Made by a program: the position numbers and the translations under genes
The notes under the pieces: model-generated
What the model saw: only the letters and a program-made list of their open reading frames with translations
The model's database searches: none
What the model was told of the DNA's origin: nothing
DNA from: Amylibacter sp.
GTDB lineage: Bacteria; Pseudomonadota; Alphaproteobacteria; Rhodobacterales; Rhodobacteraceae
DNA length: 18,803 nucleotides
Assembly (NCBI GenBank): GCA_027083485.1
Contig: JALWOO010000475.1
Coordinates: 1-18,803, forward strand
Reading direction: 5' to 3'
Shown here: positions 8,100-16,500 of the stretch, one piece after another
How the letters are laid out: the number at the start of each line of letters is the position of its first letter
Position numbering within the stretch: position 1 is the stretch's first letter

Positions 8100-9098
8100 A
8101 TGACAACAGCAGGGCTGTTACCCGATCGGTATCCAACTCGGGATTTCTTTGTGTGCGATGTGTTTGACGCATTGCCCAAGGATGATCTGGCCTCTATGGA
8201 GCATCCGATTTTCTCCCTTTCCACGCGCCCGGACCGGCGGATTCTGAAATATGAACACGGGGGCACGCAAATTGAAATCACCCCTTCGGTCAAAGGATTG
8301 GCGACGCTGCATGACAAAGACATCCTGATCTATTGTATCAGCCAGCTGATGGCGGCGGTGAACCGGGGACGGCCGGTGTCCAAGGTTTTGCACCTGAAGG
8401 CCCATGATCTGCTGGTGGCCACCAATCGGGAAACCTCCGGAGATGGCTACAAGCGGTTGCGTGAAGCCTTTGAACGTTTGGCGGGGACGCGGATCACCAC
8501 CAATATTGTTACCGGCGAGCGGCAAATCACCCGCGGTTTCGGGTTGATCGAAAGCTGGGAAATCGTGCGCAGCACGGGGCGCGGGCGCATGGTGAGCGTG
8601 GCGGTGAAATTATCGGAGTGGCTGTTTCAGGCAGTCTTGTCAAAATCTGTTCTGACGCTGAGCCGCGATTATTTCCGCCTGCGCAAACCGCTTGAGCGGC
8701 GGATTTATGAAATTGCGCGCAAGCATTGTGGCCGACAGCGCGAATGGCGGATCGGGCTTGAAACCCTTTTGAAAAAATCCGGCTCCGCCAGCCCGCGCCG
8801 TGTGTTTCGCAAAATGATCCGCGATATGATTGCAGCGGACCATCTGCCCGATTACCAATTGCACGAAGACCCCGACGACGTCATTCGGGTAACCCCGCGG
8901 GCGGTGGTGCTCGAACCCGGCGAGCGGCCGGTGCTGCGCAGTGAAACATTGGAACAGGCACGCGGTCTGGCTCCTGACTTTGATGTATATGCGCTGGAAG
9001 CCGAATGGGTGGGCTGGTGGGCCGAAAGCGGCCGGCGGCGTTTGCGGGCACCGGATGCGGCCTTTCTGGGCTGGCTGCGCAAACGGATCAAACGATAA
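8100..9098 (+). CDS. repA: Plasmid replication initiator, RPA/RepA family
   Basis: The protein binds the origin and recruits the host replisome. The 332-residue sequence carries the RPA (PF10134) hallmarks: LLPDRYPTRDFFVCDVFDALPKDD at the start, MEHPIFSLSTRPD (about 34-46), RILKYEHGGTQIEITPS, and DKDILIYCISQLMAA. A winged-helix region contains TNRETSGDGYKRLREAFERLAGT, and a second contains SRDYFRLRKPLERRIYEIARKHCG. The ATG at 8100 has AAGG about 9 bases upstream and gives the usual family N-terminus. The gene faces away from parAB, with the iterons, DnaA box and AT-rich region between them. This is the organisation of RepA-type replicons in Rhodobacteraceae, so the window belongs to a plasmid or chromid backbone. 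Incompatibility group cannot be assigned from reading alone. Confidence 0.92.
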   Translation: MTTAGLLPDRYPTRDFFVCDVFDALPKDDLASMEHPIFSLSTRPDRRILKYEHGGTQIEITPSVKGLATLHDKDILIYCISQLMAAVNRGRPVSKVLHLKAHDLLVATNRETSGDGYKRLREAFERLAGTRITTNIVTGERQITRGFGLIESWEIVRSTGRGRMVSVAVKLSEWLFQAVLSKSVLTLSRDYFRLRKPLERRIYEIARKHCGRQREWRIGLETLLKKSGSASPRRVFRKMIRDMIAADHLPDYQLHEDPDDVIRVTPRAVVLEPGERPVLRSETLEQARGLAPDFDVYALEAEWVGWWAESGRRRLRAPDAAFLGWLRKRIKR

Positions 9099-9122
9099 GC
9101 TTATTTGTGGTTTGACCGGAAA

Positions 9123-9148
9123 AGAGTGATATTCGTCACATTTTTTTG
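9123..9148. promoter_or_regulatory. GTGA-N6-TCAC dyad followed by a T run (CRP/FNR-type site or short terminator)
   Basis: GTGA (9127-9130) and TCAC (9137-9140) are separated by six bases and followed by ATTTTTTT. The dyad fits the half-sites recognised by CRP/FNR-family regulators. It lies about 100 bases before the secreted-protein gene at 9241. Alternatively the short stem plus T tract may end repA transcription, though four base pairs is weak. Confidence 0.35.
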
Positions 9149-9189
9149 CTTGTTTGTTTGATTAAGTGCGAACAGGCGTTAATGCTGTG

Positions 9190-9212
9190 CAAATTTCCCA
9201 AGAAATTTGGGA
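9190..9212 (+). other. Two mutually exclusive hairpins in the 5' leader of the secreted-protein gene
   Basis: CAAATTTC (9190-9197) pairs with GAAATTTG (9202-9209). Overlapping it, TCCCAA (9196-9201) pairs with TTGGGA (9207-9212). The structures cannot coexist. They lie about 30 bases before the start codon and could affect translation, or could simply be an operator-like palindrome. Confidence 0.35.
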
Positions 9213-9240
9213 GATATTGTTTGCGTAAAGGGTGGGGTCA

Positions 9241-9660
9241 TTGAAAACTCAAGTAGTTAAGTTTGTTTTATTTGTGCTTATTGGCCTGTTTAGCGCAATA
9301 ACGGCTGTGGCCAGCGAACCTGTTGAGCGCACCAATTCTTCGGCTCTCTGGTTTGAGAACTGGGGCGATTTAAGCAACGCTTCTTTGGCGGTGGTTTCCC
9401 CTGAAGGGGATCGTGTTGATGTGCAAAACGAAAGAGGCACACCGGTCTTCCGGTTGCGTGATCTGGCCTCTGTGGTGGACGGGGTCTATTCATATGAATT
9501 GCGCGCCGCCAGTTCTGAAAAAATAAAGATCAGGAACCCGCTTGATAACGGACGGGGAAAAGCAGCCAAAACCGAAATGGCAAAGCCGTATCAGATGAAC
9601 GGATTTTTTATCGTTAAACGTGGTGTGATTACCCGCAAGGATAATCAGGTGGAAGAATAA
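9241..9660 (+). CDS. Small exported protein paired with the fibre-like gene
   Basis: The 139-residue product begins MKTQVVKFVLFVLIGLFSAI and ends its signal peptide at about TAVA|SEP (residue 25), so it should be exported by Sec. The mature part is beta-rich: ALWFENWGDLSNASLAVVSP, GTPVFRLRDL, DGVYSYELRAAS. It finishes with a NGRGK region and AKPYQMNGFFIVKRGVI. Similar proteins seem familiar from before large surface proteins, but I cannot name a domain. I prefer the TTG at 9241, which has AAAGGG 8 bases upstream and gives a typical Lys-led signal peptide. A GTG at 9232 in the same frame would add three residues but lacks a good ribosome-binding site. The fibre-like gene follows after 53 bases, so the two probably form an operon and act together at the cell surface. 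Confidence 0.7.
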   Translation: MKTQVVKFVLFVLIGLFSAITAVASEPVERTNSSALWFENWGDLSNASLAVVSPEGDRVDVQNERGTPVFRLRDLASVVDGVYSYELRAASSEKIKIRNPLDNGRGKAAKTEMAKPYQMNGFFIVKRGVITRKDNQVEE

Positions 9661-9694
9661 ATACTGGCGGCTCAAAATAGATATTGGCGGGTCA
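9661..9694 (+). repeat. Short tandem direct repeat in the intergenic gap
   Basis: ATACTGGCGGCTCA (9661-9674) and ATATTGGCGGGTCA (9681-9694) match at 12 of 14 positions with a 20-base period. They lie between the small exported protein and the fibre-like gene, just before the latter's GAGAGGG ribosome-binding site. They could be regulator half-sites or a duplication scar. Confidence 0.4.
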
Positions 9695-9713
9695 GGTTAC
9701 GAGAGGGAAAAAT

Positions 9714-10871
9714 ATGTTGAAACTTATTCAAAAGACCCGTGCGGGCGGCTTGGTGCTCGGGGCTTCGGCCGTTCTGATGGCGACAAGTGCCCTGGCGGAT
9801 ATTGTACATCTGGATGATGTCATTGTGGGCGGAAGCCTGTGTGTTGGCCTGGATTGTGTAAACGGTGAAAATTTCGGCTTTGATGCGTTGCGCCTCAAGG
9901 AAAACAATCTACGGGTTCATTTTGATGATACCAGTGCGGGTGCCTTTCCGGCAAATGACTGGCGTCTTGTGATCAATGATTCCGCCAATGGCGGGGCAAG
10001 TTATTTCGCTGTTCATGATGCTACTGCGAATACAACCCCCTTTCGGGTCGATGCCGCTGCCCCCACGGATGCGCTTCGTGTAGATGACAATGGCGAAGTG
10101 GGTTTGGGAACGGCACTCCCGACTGTGAAGCTGCATATGGTCAAAGGTAACACCCCGACGATACGTCTGGAACAGGACGGATCAGCCGGCTTTACGCTGC
10201 AAACCTGGGATATTGCAGGTAATGAAGCCGGTTTTTTTGTGCGGGACGTAACACACGCCAGCAGCCTGCCGTTCCGGATTCTGCCGGGGGCAGCTTCACA
10301 GGCACTGGTGGTTGCTGGCGATGGTGATATCGGAATCGGTGCGGGGACAGTCCCGAACGCTTCCTTGCATGTGAAGCGCACGAACGGGACGGCCAAAGTT
10401 CTGGTTGAAGAAACCAGCGGGGTCAGATCCGGCCGTCAGATGGTTCGTTTGCTTAACTACGGAAATCCGCAGATTGCATTAGTGAACACCTTTAATAATC
10501 AGGAGTGGGAAATTGGTGCCGGGCTAAATCTGGTTATTAAAAACCTGACTGCCGGAACGACACCATTCAAAGTATCTCCGGCGGGGAACCTGACTTTGAC
10601 TGGAACCTTGACGACAACAGGGTCATGTTCCGTTGGCTGTGACCGGGTTTTTGATGCCGATTACGCACTTCCTTCAATTGAAGATCATGCCGCAGAGATG
10701 TTTGCAAAGAGTTATTTGCCAAATGTGGGTCCGACAGCCGAGAATGGCCAGTACGAACTGACAAGTAAAGTGTTGGGCATGTTGAATGAACTGGAACAAG
10801 CGCATATCTTTATCAGTCAGTTGAATGACAAGATATCTGCTCTTGAGGCCAAAATCGCAAAGGTAGAGTAA
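9714..10871 (+). CDS. Exported fibre-like protein with S74-like C-terminal helical module
   Basis: The 385-residue protein starts MLKLIQKTRAGG with a signal peptide ending at about SALA|DI (residue 28). Three related repeats follow, each with a tryptophan strand, an F-x-V-x-D-x-T strand and a PF(R/K) strand: about 83-123, 165-200 and 265-290. They are joined by VGLGTALPTVKLHM (about 129-142) and IGIGAGTVPNASLHV (about 206-220). These glycine-proline turns are common in trimeric fibres. Cysteine pairs occur at C43/C48 and C305/C309. The end (YALPSIEDHAAEM, YLPNVGPT, then a coiled coil from about 351) resembles the helical tail of Peptidase_S74-type chaperone domains, but no catalytic serine-lysine segment is evident. 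The ATG at 9714 has GAGAGGG upstream; a TTG at 9684 is an unlikely alternative. Probable role: oligomeric surface adhesin or matrix protein. Confidence 0.7.
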   Translation: MLKLIQKTRAGGLVLGASAVLMATSALADIVHLDDVIVGGSLCVGLDCVNGENFGFDALRLKENNLRVHFDDTSAGAFPANDWRLVINDSANGGASYFAVHDATANTTPFRVDAAAPTDALRVDDNGEVGLGTALPTVKLHMVKGNTPTIRLEQDGSAGFTLQTWDIAGNEAGFFVRDVTHASSLPFRILPGAASQALVVAGDGDIGIGAGTVPNASLHVKRTNGTAKVLVEETSGVRSGRQMVRLLNYGNPQIALVNTFNNQEWEIGAGLNLVIKNLTAGTTPFKVSPAGNLTLTGTLTTTGSCSVGCDRVFDADYALPSIEDHAAEMFAKSYLPNVGPTAENGQYELTSKVLGMLNELEQAHIFISQLNDKISALEAKIAKVE

Positions 10872-10888
10872 CCTTTATCGCTCTATTG

Positions 10889-10917
10889 GGGATGCCGGAT
10901 CATGATTGCGGCATCCC
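10889..10917. terminator. Hairpin between convergent fibre gene and sulfotransferase
   Basis: GGGATGCCG (10889-10897) and CGGCATCCC (10909-10917) form a perfect 9-bp stem with an 11-base loop. It lies 18 bases after the fibre gene stop, and the stop codon of the minus-strand sulfotransferase falls in the loop. The weak T content downstream makes termination likely but not classical. It could serve both strands. Confidence 0.55.
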
Positions 10918-11616
10918 TCTTGAGGTGTTTTCCCAGATCGGGGCAAGATCGGGAAGGTCTTTTGTATCAACGCCGAGGGCTTTCACAAAAACAGGTAAAA
11001 CAGACCCGTAATTTTTTAAGGTCTCTTCATAGCTGTGATAAATGCCTTCAGGGCCAAAAAAATCCTTGATGTCGCTATCTTGTACAAGCCATGTTTCCGG
11101 GCTGAAGTCAAAGATGCCCTGATTGTATGAGGGATTGGCGAGTTGCATCTTTTGGAGTTGCTGTTTCCAACTGTTTAGCCAGGATTCCGGTTGCCGGAAA
11201 AACCCAATAGGGATCACCTGAAAACCTTGAAATAGGATTTGGTACAACCGGTTCTCTTGAGCCGTCCTCAGAAAACTGAAAGCCTCGGCTGATAAAATAG
11301 CATCTGTTTTTATGTTTTGGGTCAGATAGCTATTCACTTGTTTGATGACATTTTGCGGATCTGGGTAACTGGGCGCGCGCCCTTGCAAGCGTACAGGGGT
11401 CTGTAGCTCTGGTCGCAAAAGAAGATGCGCGATTTGAAAACAATTATATCTGGATGTTTGCTGCAAATTTCCCATGGGATCAATTTCGATGTCCCGGATA
11501 ACATGACACTGCTGTCTGGCCAAAAAAGGCTCTGCAAGTTGCAGAAACTTCTGGATGGAACTCGACCCGGTTTTATGTTTGCCGATATGCAAGAAGAGGC
11601 GTCGTGGTTGTGCCAT
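10900..11616 (-). CDS. Sulfotransferase-family protein
   Basis: The 238-residue protein has the 5'-phosphosulfate-binding loop of PAPS-dependent sulfotransferases near its start, LFLHIGKHKTGSSSIQ (about 7-22). A second segment includes AILSAEAFSFL and GFFRQPESWLNSWKQQL, the position of the 3'-phosphate-binding region. It would transfer sulfate from PAPS to a hydroxyl or amine, probably on a glycan given the neighbours. No signal peptide or membrane segment is visible, so it should act in the cytoplasm. The ATG at 11616 lies 6 bases after the stop of the upstream sulfotransferase gene, with no clear Shine-Dalgarno, suggesting translational coupling. The sequence is less G+C-rich than the replication genes, hinting at separate ancestry. 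The acceptor is unknown. Confidence 0.8.
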   Translation of the reverse strand: MAQPRRLFLHIGKHKTGSSSIQKFLQLAEPFLARQQCHVIRDIEIDPMGNLQQTSRYNCFQIAHLLLRPELQTPVRLQGRAPSYPDPQNVIKQVNSYLTQNIKTDAILSAEAFSFLRTAQENRLYQILFQGFQVIPIGFFRQPESWLNSWKQQLQKMQLANPSYNQGIFDFSPETWLVQDSDIKDFFGPEGIYHSYEETLKNYGSVLPVFVKALGVDTKDLPDLAPIWENTSRGMPQS

Positions 11617-11622
11617 CGGGGT

Positions 11623-12435
11623 CTATTCAAAATCCGGGGCTTGGGGAGCTTTGGTTTTTAAAAGCTCAAAGTCTGTTGCAAAGACATGGGAAATTTGTCG
11701 GCGGATTGTGGTGTCATACAGCGCGGCATGAGCCGGCATTATGCCTGCAGATTTCATTTCGCTCAGTTGTTTAAGAGGGGTGTCTGCAAAAGGTTTATCG
11801 GTAATCAAAGTGACCTGATCTGTCCCGTGCCGTGATAAATGGCGTGCATCATGCAAAAGTATTCGGGTGCGATGTTCAATTTCGGCTTTAGCGTCGTCAA
11901 AGCATTCCAGCCGAAAATAAGAGTCGTAATCCTGATAAACAAGATAATCTATCTGGGGGCGCCAATGGACGTCGGCGGTTAAAACTTCGGCGTTTTCCAA
12001 GGCCTGACAAAACTGTCGAAACGTTATTTTTTCAACTTCTGCCATTGGATAACCAGAGGTCCTGATGAAGTTGGACAGGTGTGAACTGACCGGACTCCCT
12101 TTTAGGGGAACGAGTTTATCCATAAAGGCACTGGCAAGGCGGGTATAGGGGCTGCGCAGGATAACAAAACTGTAATTTGCACAGACCAAGTCGCGTAAAG
12201 AGGCCGAAAATGTACGGTTGTTCAGATGAACCCATTCAAAATCGGCAGGCGTTTGTATGCAGCCATTTGCAAGGGCAAAAGAATAGCGCATGGTGGTGCA
12301 GCCGTTCTTGGGAATAAAGGAATAAATAGAATTTGACGAATAATGGTTCAAAGCATAGCGTGCCGCAAAACAATGTTGTTCGTTCTTTTCCAGGGCATCA
12401 TGTGTTGCACTAGAGTACCTGAGATGTCGTATCAT
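11623..12435 (-). CDS. Carbohydrate sulfotransferase (Sulfotransfer_2-like)
   Basis: The 270-residue protein carries SFIPKNGCTTMRYS (about 39-52), matching the IPKxGCT(T/S) PAPS-binding loop of the HNK-1/chondroitin sulfotransferase group. It also carries VILRSPYTRLASAFMDKL (about 91-108), the 3'-phosphate-binding arginine-serine region. The C-terminal part includes WRPQIDYLVYQDYDSYFRLECF, resembling the conserved segment of that group. I place the start at the ATG 12435, which has AGG about 7 bases upstream. The frame continues to a TTG at 12489 without a good ribosome-binding site. It is first in a two-gene minus-strand unit with another sulfotransferase and is divergent from the exostosin-like gene. 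Two unrelated sulfotransferases in tandem suggest more than one sulfation position on a shared polymer. Low G+C by eye. Confidence 0.8.
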   Translation of the reverse strand: MIRHLRYSSATHDALEKNEQHCFAARYALNHYSSNSIYSFIPKNGCTTMRYSFALANGCIQTPADFEWVHLNNRTFSASLRDLVCANYSFVILRSPYTRLASAFMDKLVPLKGSPVSSHLSNFIRTSGYPMAEVEKITFRQFCQALENAEVLTADVHWRPQIDYLVYQDYDSYFRLECFDDAKAEIEHRTRILLHDARHLSRHGTDQVTLITDKPFADTPLKQLSEMKSAGIMPAHAALYDTTIRRQISHVFATDFELLKTKAPQAPDFE

Positions 12436-12523
12436 TTCTTTACCTGGAACCGCTATATGATGGTCATACTTATGAGAGCCTATTAGCAAGTATTCTCTAC
12501 AAATGCCATAAAAGGATTATTGG

Positions 12524-13480
12524 ATGGAGGCTGTTTTTGAGTGCCTTTCAACACGACTTTTCCCTAAAAATCAGGGTGTTGATGCTTATTTGATCACGGG
12601 GATAGCTGCGCGCTGTGACTGGGTTGTTTTAACCGATACACAGCCGCCAATGAAGGCGATGCGGCGTAATGTCGATACACGGCACCCACGGCATATCTTT
12701 TTGTCGCTACGGGTTCCGGCTCTTGCCATTCGTTATTTTGTCGAGCAGGTTTTGCCAGGGCTTTCAAAGCCGTTTGTGCTGGTAAGTGGATCCGAAGATG
12801 CAACAGTCCCTCACCAGATAGACCAGCGCTGGAAGGCATTTGATGAATCTACACAACTCTTGATTAAGACGATATTGGAACACCCGTTACTGTTGCATTG
12901 GGTTGCCGAAAATCTGGATGATGCCTCGCACCCTAAAATGTCACCACTGCCTTTGGGAATGGTGTTTCCGAATAATCAGACACATAATGTTCCCATTCCG
13001 GCGGTTGTTCCGCTTCAGGAAAGGCCACTGCGGATCCTGTGTGCCCATCGTGTGCGCTCCGGTGCTCAGTGGGAGATTCGGCGCAATGTAACACGACTTG
13101 CTAAAACCGTATGGCAGCCATGGTGTACTGTTCCGGAAGATGAGGTGAGTGAAGCCGGGTTTGTTAAACTCATGAACCAGCATGCCTTTGTTTTATGTGT
13201 CGAGGGCGGGGGGGTCGATCCGTCCCCCAAAGCATGGCAAGCGATCCTGCATGGTGCTATTCCTATTATTCGGAAAACCGGGGTGGTGGATGCCTATAAC
13301 CGATTGCCGGTTGTTTCTATACCTGACTGGCAAGCACAGCATATTACCCGGGAGAAGTTATGTCATTGGCTTGAGGAAATGTCTTCAGCACAAGCGATAC
13401 AGGAAAAACGTGCACAGATTATAGAACGACTTGGTATTGATTACTGGTGGCGTCAAATTGAGGCCCTAACAGACAGGTAG
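12524..13480 (+). CDS. Exostosin/GT47-like glycosyltransferase
   Basis: The C-terminal part contains FVLCVEGGGVDPSPKAWQAI (about 222-241) followed by LHGAIPIIRKTG, VDAYNRLPVVSIPDWQ and a WLEE helix. This follows the exostosin nucleotide-sugar-binding pattern (C-P-x-G-G/N-x-D, ALxxGCIPVI, LPxxxVxDW). The N-terminal half is less typical (WVVLTDTQPP, KPFVLVSGSEDATVP), and LLLHWVAENLDD matches the segment seen in bacterial exostosin-like proteins. The length of 318 residues is short, and no signal peptide is evident. AAGGA lies about 9 bases before the ATG. It is divergent from the sulfotransferase pair and 29 bases before the permease-propeller gene. In eukaryotes GT47 enzymes build heparan-type chains that sulfotransferases then modify; the pairing here is suggestive but not proof of a similar polymer. 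Sugar specificity is unknown. Confidence 0.65.
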   Translation: MEAVFECLSTRLFPKNQGVDAYLITGIAARCDWVVLTDTQPPMKAMRRNVDTRHPRHIFLSLRVPALAIRYFVEQVLPGLSKPFVLVSGSEDATVPHQIDQRWKAFDESTQLLIKTILEHPLLLHWVAENLDDASHPKMSPLPLGMVFPNNQTHNVPIPAVVPLQERPLRILCAHRVRSGAQWEIRRNVTRLAKTVWQPWCTVPEDEVSEAGFVKLMNQHAFVLCVEGGGVDPSPKAWQAILHGAIPIIRKTGVVDAYNRLPVVSIPDWQAQHITREKLCHWLEEMSSAQAIQEKRAQIIERLGIDYWWRQIEALTDR

Positions 13481-13509
13481 GTATATGCTATTTAGGAATA
13501 GAAAAAAGA

Positions 13510-16500
13510 ATGGCCATAAACACCATGCTCAATAGCTTCATCACCCCCACCCATAAAAAACGCGCCCTGTTTTCGCTGTTGTTGATTGCGGTTCTGGCTG
13601 TGTTGTTCTGGACCCAGTCACGCTATCCGGCGCTGGATGATAAAATGCTGATGTCCGGTGCGATCCAGCTTGAGGACCCGATCAGTTTCGAGGCTGCCTT
13701 TCCAACCACGCCGGATATGCCCTTGTGGCAGCGGGTGGGGTATTCGACCCTGAACTGGCTGGATACCAACAAAAAGGGCATGAGCTTTGGCCTCGCGCTC
13801 GGGGCGGCGTTTCTGACGTTTTTTGGCTATCTGCGGCAGCGTGCCTTTCAGGGCGGGTTTGTCAATTCGCTGCTGGGCATGTTTATCGGCGCACCGCTCG
13901 GGGTCTGTGTGAATTGCGCCGCCCCGATTGCCAAGGGCATGTACAGCGCGGGCATGCGGGCGGAAACCACGCTGTCGGCGATGATTGCTTCGCCTACGTT
14001 GAATGTGGTGGTGCTGACCATGCTGTTCAGCCTGTTGCCGTTTTACATGGTGGCCACCAAAATTGTGCTTAGCCTTGTGGTGATCCTGATTGCGGTGCCT
14101 CTGATCTGTCGTTTACTCCCTCAGGAGCAGTTGCAAATCCCGCAGACGGTTGCCAGTGAGGCCTGGGACACGGGCGCAGACACGGACCCCGTGTTCACGG
14201 CATTTGCGGCGGTGATTGTGTCCTATGGCAAAAACCTGTGGTTTATCGTTAAAACCACGGTGCCCTTGATGTTGCTGGCCGGTTTTCTGGGGGCAGGGGT
14301 GGCAACGGTGATCCCGCCGGAAATGTTGCAAGGGGTGCCTTTTGGCTTGCTCACGGTTTTGCTGGTGGCTTTGATCGGGGTGTTTCTGCCGGTGCCGATT
14401 GCCTTTGATGTGGTGGTGGCGGGGGCTTTGCTGAGCGCGGGGCTGGCACCGGGGTTTGTGATGACGCTGGTGTTCACGCTCGGGATATTCAGTGTCTATT
14501 CGTTTTTCATCGTGGCGCGGGCCATATCGTTGCGGGCGGCGGTGTTGATGAGCCTGGTTGTGGTTGTGCTTGGGGTGGTCGCGGGCAGCGGGGCCGAGCG
14601 CTATCACCAATGGCAAACCGAGCGCGCGCTTAAACTGTTGCTGGGACAAGCAGCTCCCTTTGGTCTGATCCCGATGGCCCATGCGGCCACGCCCGAGGAT
14701 CTGCGCATTACCAAAATCCCGTTTCAGCCCCGATCCCCTGCTGCTGAAAAACCGTTTAGCCGCCTGGAAGCGGCGGAAATCGGGATTGATAAGCCGATTG
14801 AATTTTCCTTTCGGGATATGTGGCCGCCTTTCTGGGAAGGGCGCAGCCTGTCGAGCGGGGATTTTGATCGGGACGGGGATATTGATCTGGTGATCGCCTC
14901 CAGCCGTGTCGGCCTGTATTTTTACGAAAACACCGGTGGAGTTTTTCAACGCCGTGAAATTCCGCTGGGGCCTTTGGCGGATGTGCCGGTGTTCAATGCG
15001 GTGCTGGTGGATCTGGACAATGATGGCTGGCTGGATCTGTTCATTGCCAGCTACCTGTCGGGGAATTTCCTGTGGCACAGTGATCAGGGAAATTTCGACC
15101 TTGCCAATCTGAAGCCGGTGCCCAACCGGCCCAATGCCGTTTTGAGCCTGGCGCTGAGCTTTGCCGATATTGACAGGAACGGCTATCTGGATGTGGCCCT
15201 GGGAAACTGGGCGGCGGGGTGGTATCGCCGCATTCCCGGAGAGGAGTCCCGCAACCGGATTTTGCTCAATCAAAACGGGGTGCCGGATGGCAAGGCCTAT
15301 CTGGATTTACCGGCCCAGCCCGGAGAAACCCTGTCAATTTTATTTTCCGATATCAATCGGGATGGCTGGCCGGATTTGCTGGTGGGCAATGATTTCGAGG
15401 TGCCGGACGCCTATTATCTGGGCGGGGAAACCGGCCTGCGCAAAATCCGCCGGCAGGACGGGATTATTCCCCACACCACCACAACCACCATGGCAATCAA
15501 AACCGCAGATCTGCAAAATGACGGCCTGCCGGAAATCTATCTGGCACAGATTGCCGGACGGTCTTCCGGCGTGTCCAAGACCCTTAAAATGCAGCCCTTG
15601 GCGCGCTATTGTGATGGCATCAAACAGGCTCCGGCCCGTGCCACCTGTCAGCGGAATATGGCGGTAAAGACATGGTATAAATCCGGCAATAATTTCAACC
15701 CTGCCTATGCGGGGAAATGCCAAACCCTGACAGAACCGGATCGGAGCGAATGCAAGGCAATGTTGATCAAGGATCTGGCGATCCAGCAAAATGATCCGGA
15801 TATTTGCGCGTTGATCCCCAAACAGCAACCGCAGGCCGCAGCCTATTGCCGGATCCATTTCTGGCCGGTGTATCAACCGGATGCGACGGAACAGGCAGAG
15901 GCTTTGCCACAGGTATTACGCTCGAATGTCCTGTTGCAAACCACGGATAACAAAACATATTCCGATGTCGCGCTGGCGCAGGGGCTGGACGTTGGCGGCT
16001 GGAGCTGGGACACCAAGATCGCGGATTTTGACAATGACGGCCTGCTGGATGTGTATATCGTCAACGGCACATGGGTGCCAAACGAGGTCAGCCCGTCAAA
16101 CCTGTTTTTCCATAATCAGGGGCAGGGCGGGTTTGTGGAAAAATCTGGTCCCTTCGGGCTTGAGGATTATCTGATGACAGCGGCGGCAAGTGTCTTTGAT
16201 CTGGAAGGGGACGGCGATCTGGATATTGTGACCCATCCGGTGAATGGCCCGATTACGGTGTTTCGCAACAACAGCCAAAGCGGCAACAGCATTGGGTTTT
16301 CCTTTGATGACAGAAAGGGCAACCGTTTCGGGATCGGGGCGTGGATCGACATTACCTATGCCGGCGGCAAAACCGCCAGCCGCGAGCTGCAACTGGGCGG
16401 CGGGTTTATGTCTTTTGATGCGCCGGTTTTATATTTCGGATTGGGGGAGGCCCGCGAAATCACCGGAGCCACCGTGCATTGGCCGGATGGCAGCCAGAGC

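Noticed and set aside
7903..8323. Minus-strand frames across the iterons and the repA start
   Set aside because: They overlap the iterons, DnaA box and repA N-terminus and have no recognisable protein features.
14113..15273. 386-codon open frame on the minus strand inside the permease-propeller gene
   Set aside because: Its translation is rich in His, Arg, Gln and Pro with no domain pattern, as expected from the antisense of a G+C-rich coding gene. The plus-strand frame has clear membrane segments and FG-GAP motifs.
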